NCBI GenBank assembly: GCA_004173235.1
Contig: SEAC01000023.1
Span: 61,905 to 125,904, forward strand
Source: Chitinophagaceae bacterium
GTDB taxonomy: Bacteria; Bacteroidota; Bacteroidia; Chitinophagales; Chitinophagaceae
Reading direction: 5' to 3'
Length of the DNA: 64,000 bases
Part shown: positions 1 through 7,293 of the stretch, one piece after another
Layout of the letters: each line of letters begins with the position of its first letter
How positions within the stretch are numbered: position 1 is the stretch's first letter
Notes under the pieces: model-generated
Told to the model about the DNA's origin: nothing
What the model saw: the letters and a program-made list of their open reading frames with translations, nothing else
Database searches by the model: none
Program-made: the position numbers and the translations under genes

Positions 1-149
1 TAGGTTTGATTGCTGTTATAGCTGTTACCGTAGTTCGTTGTGCTGCTATTTACATTGTAGGACGGGCTTGTGTAATAGCTACGCGTTGTAGTCTGAGCAT
101 TGAGAACATTTGCAAAGATCAGAGCGATGCAGAGCATTAGAAGTTTCAT
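1..149 (-). CDS. Secreted protein, N-terminal fragment (runs off window)
   Basis: An open frame not in the ORF track reads leftward from ATG at 149 to the window edge. It begins MKLLMLCIALIFANVLNAQT, a typical Bacteroidota signal peptide with cleavage expected before QT. The next roughly 28 residues are rich in Tyr, Ser, Thr and Asn (SYYTSPSYNVNSSTTNYGNS), suggesting a low-complexity surface or exported protein. Codon use is AT-richer than its neighbours. No function can be assigned from this fragment. The start and signal peptide are directly visible; everything beyond is unknown. Confidence 0.6.
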   Translation of the reverse strand, partial: MKLLMLCIALIFANVLNAQTTTRSYYTSPSYNVNSSTTNYGNSYNSNQT

Positions 150-287
150 GTGCGCGATTTAGGTTGAATAATTATAGATCAAGATATCGCATGGTATCTA
201 CAATCTCCAATATATTATTAACGTCTTGATTATTAACGGTTCCACCGACTCACAACATCGCATTTATCAAGACGCCGCTAATCCCCC

Positions 288-914
288 TCAGGCCGTCGGA
301 TCTCGGTAAAAACGGGGGAGACCGAGCTTGTAGCGGACGGCGATCCAGCGGACGAAAAAGATGAGGAGGATGCAGGCGATCTTGCTCAGGTCTTCATCGA
401 GGCGCGTGCTGCGCAGGAAGTAGTAGGCGGTTGCTCCGCAGATGGAAGCAAGCGCATAGATCTCGCGCCGGAAGAGCAGCGGAACTTTATTGAGCAGCAC
501 ATCGCGTAGCACGCCGCCGAAGCAACCGGTGATGGTGCTGAGCGCAATGCAGCTATAAGAAGGCAGGCCGTTCTTGATGGCGATCTCCAGCCCGATGATG
601 GTGAAGAGCCCGAGGCCGAGCGCATCGAAGAGGAAGAGCGCAGTTTGAATGTGTTTGAGATAAGATCCAAACAGCATTGTGATCAGCGCGCTGCAGAAGA
701 TAACGAAGATGGCCGTTCCGTTCTGCAACCAGCTGACGGGCAGGTTGCCCACCAGCACGTCGCGCAGGGTGCCGCCGCCGATGGCCGTCACGAACGATAT
801 GATCAGCACCCCGAACGGATCGAGCCGGCGCTCCATTGCAGCAAAAGCCCCCGCAACGGCGAATGCTGCGGTGCCGAGGATGTCGATGAGGTGGAGAAAC
901 TGGGTGTAGTGCAT
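288..914 (-). CDS. Trimeric intracellular cation (TRIC) channel family / UPF0126 membrane protein
   Basis: A 208-residue integral membrane protein of the UPF0126/TRIC family (YicG/YadS-like), thought to form cation channels in the inner membrane. Two homologous halves are visible, each with three hydrophobic helices and a glycine-rich kinked motif: GGGTLRDVLVG in the first and GGVLRDVLLN in the second, followed by a seventh helix near the C-terminus. The ORF track starts at 956, but the extra 14 codons are encoded by a heptamer repeat array (925-945), so I chose ATG at 914 (MHYTQFLHLIDILG). It lies downstream of the E1 gene on the same strand, separated by repeats. Substrate and physiological role are unknown for bacterial members. 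Confidence 0.88.
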   Translation of the reverse strand: MHYTQFLHLIDILGTAAFAVAGAFAAMERRLDPFGVLIISFVTAIGGGTLRDVLVGNLPVSWLQNGTAIFVIFCSALITMLFGSYLKHIQTALFLFDALGLGLFTIIGLEIAIKNGLPSYSCIALSTITGCFGGVLRDVLLNKVPLLFRREIYALASICGATAYYFLRSTRLDEDLSKIACILLIFFVRWIAVRYKLGLPRFYRDPTA

Positions 915-924
915 GATCGTGAAG

Positions 925-945
925 CGTGAGCCGTCAGCCGTGAGC
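925..945. repeat. Tandem heptamer array, left arm (CGTGAGC/CGTCAGC)
   Basis: Exactly three contiguous 7-bp units: CGTGAGC, CGTCAGC, CGTGAGC. An inverted array of the same units lies at 1034-1061, so the two can pair in RNA or single-stranded DNA. It sits between the E1 gene end and the TRIC gene start. Confidence 0.85.
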
Positions 946-1033
946 GGACAACCCAAAGTACCTTGAGTCTGTCATTTAAAATAAAAAACCATGTGGCGCG
1001 CCAAACGGTTTTCAAAATTGTTGCTGTGTGTGT

Positions 1034-1061
1034 GCTCACGGCTGACGGTTGACGGCTCACG
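1034..1061. repeat. Tandem heptamer array, inverted right arm
   Basis: Four contiguous 7-bp units, GCTCACG GCTGACG GTTGACG GCTCACG, which are the reverse complement of the units at 925-945. It abuts the stop codon of the E1 gene at 1062. The arms are 88 bp apart. Confidence 0.85.
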
Positions 1062-3443
1062 TTACTCCGCCATCATCTCCAGCACCACTTCCTGGATCTC
1101 TTCGGCGTTGGGCTTCGAGAAGTAGTCGCCGTCGGAGCCGTAGGCCGGGCGATGTGCCTTGGCCGTGATGGTGCGCGGGGCCACGTCCAGCCAGCGATAG
1201 CCACCCTGCTCCTCCATCACTTTCGTGAAGAGGTAAGAAGCTGCGCCACCGGGCACGTCTTCATCGATGAAGGCGATGCGGCTGGTCTTCTTGAGCGACT
1301 CGATGATCTTGTGGTTGACGTCGAAAGGCAGAAGCGTTTGCACGTCTACCACTTCGCAGCTCACACCTTGTTGCTCCAGCAGCGCCGCGGCATCGAGCAC
1401 GATGCGCAGCGTGGAGCCGTAGGTCACCAGCGTGATGTCGGCGCCTTCGCGCACCACTTCGGGAACGCCCAGCGGCACGGTGTAGTCGAGCAGGTTGGAG
1501 GGCAGTTTTTCTTTGAGACGGTATCCGTTGAGGCATTCCACCACGATGCCCGGGTCGTTGGAGCGGAGAAGCGTGTTGTACATGCCCACGGCCTGCGTCA
1601 TGTTGCGGGGCACGCACACGTGCATCCCGCGAAGGGCGTTGATGACCATGCCCATGGGCGAGCCGGAGTGCCAGATGCCTTCGAGGCGGTGGCCGCGTGT
1701 GCGCACGATGAGCGGGCAGCTTTGCTGGCCGCGCGTGCGGTAGTGCAGCGTGGCCACGTCGTCGCTGAGCGGCTGGAGGCCATAAAGCAGGTAGTCGAGG
1801 TATTGTATTTCTGCGATGGGGCGAAGACCGCGCATGGCAAGGCCGATGCCCTGGCCCATGATGGTGAGCTCGCGGATGCCGGTGTCGAAGATGCGTGCTT
1901 CGCCATACTTCGCCTGCAGGCCGGCAAAGCCCTGGTTGACGTCGCCAATGAAGCCGAGATCTTCACCAAATGCAAAGGTTTTGGGGTTGGACGCGAAGAG
2001 CTGGTCGAAGTACTGGTTGAGCACCTCGAAGCCATTGAGCGAAGCGGCATCATCGGCGAATTCAGCTTTCACCTCGGGTACCTTGAGCGCGCTCTTCGGA
2101 CCTTCATTGTATAAATACGTATTGTATAATTCCTTGTTCTCCTTGCGCAGGTCGTTGTAGTGATCGCGCAGCCAGTAGGCGGCTTCGTTGTTGCCTGCCT
2201 TGAGCAGGGCTGCATTGAGTGTTCGGAGTACATCGCGGCGCAGCGGCTCGCGCAGCCCCGTAAGCTCTTTGGCCATTCCCTGCAGTTCGTCCGACAGTTC
2301 CGGCATCTTACCCGCCACGTCGTTCAGCAGGTCGGCGGCGCGCGCCACCTGTGTTTTGATGGGTGCGAGGTAACCATCCCAGGCTTTTTGCTTGAGCGTG
2401 CGCACTTCTTCGCGCACAGCGGTATCGATCTCGTCGAGTTCTTCTTCGGCAGCAAGCGCGTTGGCAACGATCCATTCGCGCATCTTCACCAGACCGTCCC
2501 ACTGGCGCTCCCATTCGAGGCGCTCGGCACCCTTGTAGCGCTCGTGCGAGCCCGATGTGGAGTGGCCCTGCGGCTGCGTGATCTCCTCCACGTGGAAAAG
2601 CACAGGGGTATGCGTTTCGCGGGCCACGCGAATGCCTTCCTCGAATGTTTCGCAGAGGGCGGCATAGTCCCAGCCTTTTACTTTATAGATCTGGAAGCCA
2701 TTGGTACCGTCTTCTTTCTGAAAACCCGAAAGTGCTTCGGAAATGGAGGCTTTGGTCGTCTGGTATTTCTTCGGAACGGAGATGCCATAGCCATCATCCC
2801 AAACAAAAACTGCGAGGGGCACCTGGAGTACGCCTGCGGCATTGATGGTTTCCCAGAACTGTCCTTCGGAGGTCGAAGCGTCGCCAATGGTGCAGAAGCA
2901 CACTTCGTTGCCATTGTTGGAAAGCGCCGTTTCGCCCGCAAGCTCCGGCACGTTGCGAAAACAGCGGGAGGCGAAAGCGAGGCCGAGGCCGCGGACCATC
3001 TGCCCGGCCGTTGGCGCGATATCGGAAGAAACGTTCCTCGTTTCGGTGAGCGGCATCCACGCTCCTTCTTCGGTCACCCAGCGGGTGGCGAAGTGGCCGT
3101 TCATCTGGCGGCCTGCCGAGAACGGCTCGCGCTCGAGCGACGGATCGGCGTAGAGCTGCGCGAAGAACTGGTCGACCGTAGCGAGGCCTGCGGCGAACAT
3201 GAAGGTCTGGTCGCGGTAGTAGCCCGAGCGGAAGTCGCCCGGCTGGAAGAACTTGGCCATAGCCACCTGCGCCACTTCCTTGCCGTCGCCGAAGATGCCG
3301 AACTTGGCCTTGCCAGTAAGCACTTCCTTGCGGCCCAGCAGGCTCGTTTCGCGGCTGAGCACCACCCAGCGATAGTCCTGAAGCACCTCTTCGCGAAATT
3401 TATCGAAGGACAGGGCCTCCGCAGACTCGTTTCTCGGTTCCAT
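1062..3443 (-). CDS. Fused E1 alpha-beta subunit of 2-oxoacid (probably branched-chain) dehydrogenase
   Basis: A 793-residue thiamine-diphosphate-dependent decarboxylase/dehydrogenase in which the usual separate E1 alpha and E1 beta chains are fused, as is common in Bacteroidota 2-oxoisovalerate dehydrogenases. It would oxidatively decarboxylate 2-oxoacids and reduce-acylate the lipoyl group of an E2 not present here. The alpha half carries the thiamine-pyrophosphate motif GDASTSEGQFWE around residue 187. The beta half (from about residue 450) has FAFGEDLG, FDTGIRELTIMGQGIG and RTRGHRLEGIWHSGSP, then the transketolase C-terminal domain. The track ORF starts at 3551, but ATG 3443 (MEPRNESAEALS) is preferred: a perfect TATTTTTG box ends 4 nt upstream, and the longer version would run into the divergent promoter. 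Exact substrate (branched-chain versus pyruvate) is inference. Confidence 0.9.
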   Translation of the reverse strand: MEPRNESAEALSFDKFREEVLQDYRWVVLSRETSLLGRKEVLTGKAKFGIFGDGKEVAQVAMAKFFQPGDFRSGYYRDQTFMFAAGLATVDQFFAQLYADPSLEREPFSAGRQMNGHFATRWVTEEGAWMPLTETRNVSSDIAPTAGQMVRGLGLAFASRCFRNVPELAGETALSNNGNEVCFCTIGDASTSEGQFWETINAAGVLQVPLAVFVWDDGYGISVPKKYQTTKASISEALSGFQKEDGTNGFQIYKVKGWDYAALCETFEEGIRVARETHTPVLFHVEEITQPQGHSTSGSHERYKGAERLEWERQWDGLVKMREWIVANALAAEEELDEIDTAVREEVRTLKQKAWDGYLAPIKTQVARAADLLNDVAGKMPELSDELQGMAKELTGLREPLRRDVLRTLNAALLKAGNNEAAYWLRDHYNDLRKENKELYNTYLYNEGPKSALKVPEVKAEFADDAASLNGFEVLNQYFDQLFASNPKTFAFGEDLGFIGDVNQGFAGLQAKYGEARIFDTGIRELTIMGQGIGLAMRGLRPIAEIQYLDYLLYGLQPLSDDVATLHYRTRGQQSCPLIVRTRGHRLEGIWHSGSPMGMVINALRGMHVCVPRNMTQAVGMYNTLLRSNDPGIVVECLNGYRLKEKLPSNLLDYTVPLGVPEVVREGADITLVTYGSTLRIVLDAAALLEQQGVSCEVVDVQTLLPFDVNHKIIESLKKTSRIAFIDEDVPGGAASYLFTKVMEEQGGYRWLDVAPRTITAKAHRPAYGSDGDYFSKPNAEEIQEVVLEMMAE

Positions 3444-3447
3444 CCGG

Positions 3448-3455
3448 CAAAAATA
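3448..3455 (-). promoter_or_regulatory. -7 element TATTTTTG for the E1 gene
   Basis: On the minus strand TATTTTTG matches the Bacteroidota TAnnTTTG box and is followed by CCGG and then the ATG at 3443. Transcription would start at or next to the start codon. Confidence 0.6.
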
Positions 3456-3527
3456 AGCGCTTCGGTCTTCGCTGTTAAAAAAAGCGGTGCCGCCCGCGCG
3501 GCCGTTCGGCTTTCGCGGGGATTGCCG

Positions 3528-3535
3528 TATTTTTG
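3528..3535 (+). promoter_or_regulatory. -7 element TATTTTTG for the DUF1573 pair
   Basis: TATTTTTG ends 17 nt before ATG 3553 and matches TAnnTTTG. It is divergent from the E1 promoter, about 75 bp away. Confidence 0.55.
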
Positions 3536-3552
3536 GTGCCATCCGATTCATT

Positions 3553-3996
3553 ATGAAGCGCTATCTGACCCTCGCTCTATTTGCATTGATGGCCTTTGCC
3601 GGCCATGCCCAGGAAGCTGCGGCCCCCGACCCGCTGCAGGTAAAGGAAACCGAGTTCAACTTCGGCAAGATCCCTCAAGGCAAGCCCGTATTCCATGTAT
3701 TTGAAGTAGTAAACACAGGCGCCACGCCGCTCGTGCTCAGCAACGTGCAGGCCTCCTGCGGCTGCACTACGCCGGAGTGGGAAAAGGAAAAACCGATCGC
3801 TCCGGGAGCAAAAAGCACCATTAAGGTGGGGTATAATGCTGCCTCGCACGGGGTGTTCGAAAAATTTATTACGATCTCATACAACGGTTCGGGCTCCAAA
3901 ATCATCAAGATAAAAGGAGACGTGTGGCAGGCCCCTGCCGGTGCGGCTCCCGCGAATCCATCCGTAGACTTCCTCAAGCAACAATTGAATAACTAA
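3553..3996 (+). CDS. DUF1573 domain secreted protein, copy 1
   Basis: A 147-residue exported protein: signal peptide MKRYLTLALFALMAFAGHAQ, then one DUF1573 domain, a small immunoglobulin-like beta-sandwich found in many Bacteroidota secreted proteins. Diagnostic segments are FNFGKIPQGKPVFHVFEVVN and SCGCTTPEW, the conserved Cys-Gly-Cys motif of the family. ATG 3553 is chosen over 3487 because only it yields a signal peptide and follows a good promoter. It is followed after 23 bp by a paralogue, so the two form a tandem duplication and probably one transcript. The domain has no defined biochemical activity; a role in the periplasm or on the cell surface is inferred from the signal peptide. Confidence 0.88.
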   Translation: MKRYLTLALFALMAFAGHAQEAAAPDPLQVKETEFNFGKIPQGKPVFHVFEVVNTGATPLVLSNVQASCGCTTPEWEKEKPIAPGAKSTIKVGYNAASHGVFEKFITISYNGSGSKIIKIKGDVWQAPAGAAPANPSVDFLKQQLNN

Positions 3997-4019
3997 TAAA
4001 CACAAAAACAAGCATCGAA

Positions 4020-4517
4020 ATGAGAAAACTCCTCCTCGCTGCCGCCCTGATCGTTGGCGGCTTTGCCGCTCAAGCCCAGGACGTAAAAGTTGACCAGGCT
4101 GTAAAGGTGAACACCGAAAAATTCGACTTCGGCAAGATCAAGCAGGGTGTTCCGGTGAACACGGCCTTCGAGATCAAGAACGTGTCTGACCGTCCCCTGG
4201 TGATCGAAAGCGCTACCGGCTCCTGCGGTTGCACTACGCCCACGGTTCCCAAAGAGCCCATCGCTCCCGGCGCCACTGCCAAGCTGCCTGTGAACTACAA
4301 TGCCGCTGCAATGGGTGCTTTCACGAAGACCGTTACCGTTAAGTTTGCCGGTATCAACGAACCCAAGGTGCTGACCATCACGGGTGAGACCGTTGAAGCT
4401 GCTGCATGGGACGCTGCCCACGGTACCAAGCCCGCTGCCGCTCCTGCCGCAACAGGCGAAGTAAAAACGAAGACCAAGACGAGCACTACCAAGACGAAAG
4501 TGAAGTCTGGCAAGTAA
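4020..4517 (+). CDS. DUF1573 domain secreted protein, copy 2, with Lys-rich tail
   Basis: A 165-residue paralogue of the preceding gene. It has signal peptide MRKLLLAAALIVGGFAAQAQ, a DUF1573 domain (FDFGKIKQGVPVNTAFEIKN, SCGCTTPTVPKEPIAPGA) and a distinctive C-terminal extension of alternating Ala/Pro then Lys/Thr (KTKTKTSTTKTKVKSGK) missing from copy 1. The positively charged tail could bind polyanions such as LPS or nucleic acid, but that is speculation. A strong intrinsic terminator follows the stop codon by about 20 bp, closing the two-gene unit. Confidence 0.88.
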   Translation: MRKLLLAAALIVGGFAAQAQDVKVDQAVKVNTEKFDFGKIKQGVPVNTAFEIKNVSDRPLVIESATGSCGCTTPTVPKEPIAPGATAKLPVNYNAAAMGAFTKTVTVKFAGINEPKVLTITGETVEAAAWDAAHGTKPAAAPAATGEVKTKTKTSTTKTKVKSGK

Positions 4518-4536
4518 TAGCCCGTACCGAATTAAG

Positions 4537-4563
4537 AAAGCCCTGGCCGCAAGCCGGGGCTTT
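4537..4563 (+). terminator. Intrinsic terminator after DUF1573 pair
   Basis: Inverted repeat AAAGCCCTGGC / GCCGGGGCTTT with a short CGCAA loop ending in a T-run, just downstream of the stop codon at 4517. Confidence 0.75.
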
Positions 4564-4584
4564 CGCATTCTGGTGTACCGGTCT

Positions 4585-4614
4585 ATTGGTTTATTGGTTT
4601 ATTGGTTTATTGGT
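4585..4614. repeat. Tandem octamer ATTGGTTT, about four copies
   Basis: Three exact ATTGGTTT units followed by a fourth, partial ATTGGT. It lies in the non-coding spacer between a terminator and the aminotransferase gene and is flanked by GTACC-type words. No coding potential or known site is recognised. Confidence 0.8.
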
Positions 4615-4675
4615 ACGGACGTACCAACCAGGGTAACCGATAGCACAGTGCGCTCAACACATCAGCTCATTATCC

Positions 4676-4763
4676 CCCCGCCTTCGCATCACCTAGTCGG
4701 GCAGGCATTACCACATTACCCCCGCCTTCGCTTCACTTCGTCGGGCAGGCATTACCACATTAC
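4676..4763. repeat. 44-bp tandem duplication upstream of aminotransferase gene
   Basis: Two abutting 44-bp units, each starting CCCCGCCTTCGC and ending GCATTACCACATTAC; they differ only in an 8-bp stretch in the middle (ATCACCTA versus TTCACTTC). The repeat continues as shorter ATTACCAC words up to the promoter. CCCGCCTTCGC/GTCGGGCAGGC can form a partial hairpin. Confidence 0.8.
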
Positions 4764-4784
4764 CACATCACCACATTCTCCCAT

Positions 4785-4792
4785 TAAATTTG
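4785..4792 (+). promoter_or_regulatory. -7 element TAAATTTG for aminotransferase
   Basis: TAAATTTG, a perfect TAnnTTTG match, followed by CAT and then ATG at 4796. This implies either a leaderless message or initiation at the internal ATG at 4826. Confidence 0.6.
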
Positions 4793-4795
4793 CAT

Positions 4796-5989
4796 ATGCT
4801 CCACATCTCCCAGCGCGGCCAGCAAATGCCGCCCTCCCCTATCCGGAAGCTCGTACCCTATGCTGAAGCGGCGAAGCGGGCGGGAACGCACGTGTTTCAC
4901 CTCAACATCGGCCAGCCCGACGTGGAAACGCCACCGGCGATCCTCGACGCTGTGCGCAATGCCGACATCACGGTGCTTGAATACAGCCACAGCGCCGGCA
5001 ACGAAAGCTACCGCCGCAAGCTCACCGAGTATTACAGCCGCGTGGGCATAAACGTAACGCCCGAGGAGATCATCATCACCACCGGCGGCTCCGAAGCGAT
5101 CCAGTTCGGGTTCTTCACCTGCCTCAACCCCGGCGACGAAGTGATCGTTCCGGAACCTTACTACGCCAACTACAACGGCTTCGCAGTTGCGGCCGGCGTA
5201 ACCGTGGTGCCCATCACCGCCCGCATCGAGAATGGTTTCGCACTCCCCCCGATCTCCGATTTCGAAAAGGTGATCACGGGAAGAACGCGCGCCATCATCG
5301 TGTGCAATCCCAACAACCCTACCGGGTACCTCTACAGCCGCGACGAAATGGAAGCGCTGAAAACGATCTGCCTGAAGCACGATCTCTACCTTTTTTCGGA
5401 TGAGGCCTACCGCGAATTTTGCTACGACGGCGCGTATATCAGCGCGCTCTACCTGGATGGCATGGATCAGCACGTGGTGCTGATGGACACCGTAAGCAAG
5501 CGCTACAGCGCCTGCGGTGCGCGGCTCGGGGCTTTCGTAACCAAGAATAAAGAGGTGCTGGCTGCGGCAATGAAGTTTGCACAGGCCCGCCTCAGCCCGC
5601 CCGGTCTTGCACAGATCATGGGCGAAGCAGCCGTGGATCTGCCCGAATCGTATTTCGATGCGCCGAAGGCCGAATACCAGGCACGCCGCGACCTGCTCGT
5701 GCGCCGTCTCAATGCCATGGAAGGTGTGTATTGCCCGAACCCCGGCGGCGCCTTCTATGCCATCGCCCGCCTTCCCATCGACGATGCCGACCGCTTTTGC
5801 CAGTGGCTGCTGGAGTCGTTTTCGCACAACGGAAAGACCGTAATGCTCGCCCCCGCAACGGGCTTCTACGGTACGCCCGGACTGGGCAAAAACGAAGTGC
5901 GCCTTGCCTACGTGCTCAACCGGGCCGACCTCGACGCAGCAATGGATTGCCTGGAGGCCGCGCTGAAAGTGTATCAACCTCACCCCTAA
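4796..5989 (+). CDS. Class I/II pyridoxal-phosphate aminotransferase (aspartate-aminotransferase-like)
   Basis: A 397-residue fold-type I PLP enzyme of the aspartate/aromatic aminotransferase superfamily, transferring an amino group between an amino acid and a 2-oxoacid in the cytosol. Visible signatures: FHLNIGQPDVETP at the N-terminus, TTGGSEAIQFGF, the cofactor loop CNPNNPTGYLYS, SDEAYREF, the Schiff-base region VSKRYSACGARLG with the catalytic Lys, and a C-terminal domain containing PATGFYGTPGLGKNEVRLAYV. The track begins at TTG 4790; ATG 4796 is preferred, with ATG 4826 as an alternative that leaves a leader of about 30 nt. Substrate specificity cannot be read from sequence. It is a single-gene unit followed directly by hairpins. 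Confidence 0.9.
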   Translation: MLHISQRGQQMPPSPIRKLVPYAEAAKRAGTHVFHLNIGQPDVETPPAILDAVRNADITVLEYSHSAGNESYRRKLTEYYSRVGINVTPEEIIITTGGSEAIQFGFFTCLNPGDEVIVPEPYYANYNGFAVAAGVTVVPITARIENGFALPPISDFEKVITGRTRAIIVCNPNNPTGYLYSRDEMEALKTICLKHDLYLFSDEAYREFCYDGAYISALYLDGMDQHVVLMDTVSKRYSACGARLGAFVTKNKEVLAAAMKFAQARLSPPGLAQIMGEAAVDLPESYFDAPKAEYQARRDLLVRRLNAMEGVYCPNPGGAFYAIARLPIDDADRFCQWLLESFSHNGKTVMLAPATGFYGTPGLGKNEVRLAYVLNRADLDAAMDCLEAALKVYQPHP

Positions 5990-6012
5990 CCCCTCTCCGT
6001 AGCGGAGAGGGG
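5990..6012. repeat. Perfect palindrome CCCCTCTCCG-TAG-CGGAGAGGGG
   Basis: Ten-base-pair perfect stem with a TAG loop beginning at the base after the aminotransferase stop codon. It resembles REP-like palindromes dispersed in many genomes. A separate terminator follows at once. Confidence 0.8.
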
Positions 6013-6014
6013 AA

Positions 6015-6047
6015 CAAAGCCCCGATGCCTGCGGCATCGGGGCTTTG
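6015..6047. terminator. Strong hairpin terminator after aminotransferase
   Basis: CAAAGCCCCGATGC / GCATCGGGGCTTTG, a 14-bp perfect stem with a CTGCG loop. It has T/A-rich ends on both strands, although a long T-run is missing, so efficiency is uncertain. Confidence 0.7.
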
Positions 6048-6064
6048 TCGTTGGTAGGTCCGCT

Positions 6065-6086
6065 CCCCTTCCCCCTAGGGAAGGGG
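6065..6086. repeat. Palindrome CCCCTTCCC-CCTA-GGGAAGGGG
   Basis: Nine-base-pair perfect stem in the same spacer, similar in purine/pyrimidine style to the palindrome at 5990. Third hairpin within 100 bp. Confidence 0.75.
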
Positions 6087-6179
6087 CGGGGGATGGGTCT
6101 GCCAGGGATGGGCCAAAAGCCAGGGCACAAGAATTGCAAACATCCCGTCATCACTTCATTCTAAAAACAACCCTTTGTT

Positions 6180-7124
6180 ATGGCTAATAGCGAAAACTAC
6201 GGCAGCTGGCATGCCGACAATGAATTTCAACCCACGGAAGGACAAAGCGGCGTGGTGAATGTGGGCCAGACCGAGCGCCTCTTCAGCACTGCCATGGGCG
6301 CATTCCTCCTTTCTTCGGGCCTGGGCAACATCTTCCGCCACCCCGTCAACGGCCTGCTCAAGACGGCTATCGGCGGCTACCTGCTCTATCGCGGTTCGTC
6401 GGGCCACTGCCCGCTATACAGCGCTATTGGCAAGCAGGCCGGCGTAGAGCGCACCGACGCCATCAACATCCGCACAAACCTTATTGTCAACAAGCCGAAG
6501 GATGAAGTGTACCGCTTCTGGCGCAAGCTGGAAAATCTCCCGCTGTTCATGAAGCACCTCGCATCCGTTACCGAGATCGACGAGAAGCACTCTCACTGGG
6601 AAGCCGTTATCCCCGGCGGCATCGGCAAGATCAAGTGGAACGCCGAGATCGTAAAGGAAGAAGAAGGCTACATGATCGGCTGGCAGTCGATCCCCAACGC
6701 CACCATCTCCAACGCGGGCAAAGTGGTATTCCATGACGCGCTGGGCGGCCAGGGCACCGAGCTGGAAGTGATCATCTCCTACCACGCGCCCGCAGGCGAG
6801 CTGGGCGCAGGCATCGCGAAGGCGCTTAACCCCGTGTTTGAGCGCATCATCCGCCAGGACGTGATGAACTTTAAAGAATACATCGAAACGAAGCACAACG
6901 CGGCCGGTGGGTCGGGCACCGCTTCTGGAAATGCATCCGCATCGTCGGGCAGCGGCACCAACCCTGCTTCCAACCCTTCGCCGATGGGATCGGGCGCGGC
7001 CTATGGCAACACGCCGCAGGACAGCCAGCCTGCTGCATCGCGCGCCCACAACGAAGGAACGCCAACGATGCATGCCGGCAACGACAACGGCAGCACCGAG
7101 AACCCGGGTTTTCAGTCGCACTAA
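6180..7124 (+). CDS. DUF2892-SRPBCC fusion protein with low-complexity tail
   Basis: A 314-residue protein with three parts. Residues about 25-80 form a DUF2892 (YgaP-type) pair of transmembrane helices: NVGQTERLFSTAMGAFLLSSG, GLLKTAIGGYLLYRG and CPLYSAIG are characteristic. Residues about 95-240 are an SRPBCC/polyketide-cyclase-like domain (INIRTNLIVNKPKDEVYRFW, LPLFMKHLASVTEID, SHWEAVIPGGIGKIKWNAEI), a hydrophobic-ligand-binding helix-grip fold. The last 75 residues are Gly/Ser/Asn/Ala-rich and probably disordered. The fusion suggests a membrane-anchored lipid or small-ligand-binding protein, often linked to stress in Bacteroidota, but ligand and role are unknown. It is followed by a terminator and a universal stress protein gene. 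Confidence 0.82.
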   Translation: MANSENYGSWHADNEFQPTEGQSGVVNVGQTERLFSTAMGAFLLSSGLGNIFRHPVNGLLKTAIGGYLLYRGSSGHCPLYSAIGKQAGVERTDAINIRTNLIVNKPKDEVYRFWRKLENLPLFMKHLASVTEIDEKHSHWEAVIPGGIGKIKWNAEIVKEEEGYMIGWQSIPNATISNAGKVVFHDALGGQGTELEVIISYHAPAGELGAGIAKALNPVFERIIRQDVMNFKEYIETKHNAAGGSGTASGNASASSGSGTNPASNPSPMGSGAAYGNTPQDSQPAASRAHNEGTPTMHAGNDNGSTENPGFQSH

Positions 7125-7148
7125 GCACAAAAGAATACGTTGGATACG

Positions 7149-7175
7149 GGCCCCGCAGCAGTGCGGGGCCTTTTT
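7149..7175 (+). terminator. Intrinsic terminator after DUF2892-SRPBCC gene
   Basis: GGCCCCGC-AGCAGT-GCGGGGCC followed by TTTTT, 24 bp past the stop codon. Confidence 0.9.
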
Positions 7176-7293
7176 CGTTGCTTTTTTATGAGCGTCGTCA
7201 TAAGCAATCCCCCTTAGAATTAGGCCCGCACCTTGCCCGCATCATCCGCAGCCGGCGCCGGAAAAGTCATTTTTGTGTTCTAAACAGCACAAC

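Noticed and set aside
2160-3704. 514-aa plus-strand ORF over the E1 gene
   Set aside because: Antisense shadow of the 2-oxoacid dehydrogenase; no motif and Gly/Arg/Ala-rich, typical of opposite-strand reading in G+C-rich DNA.
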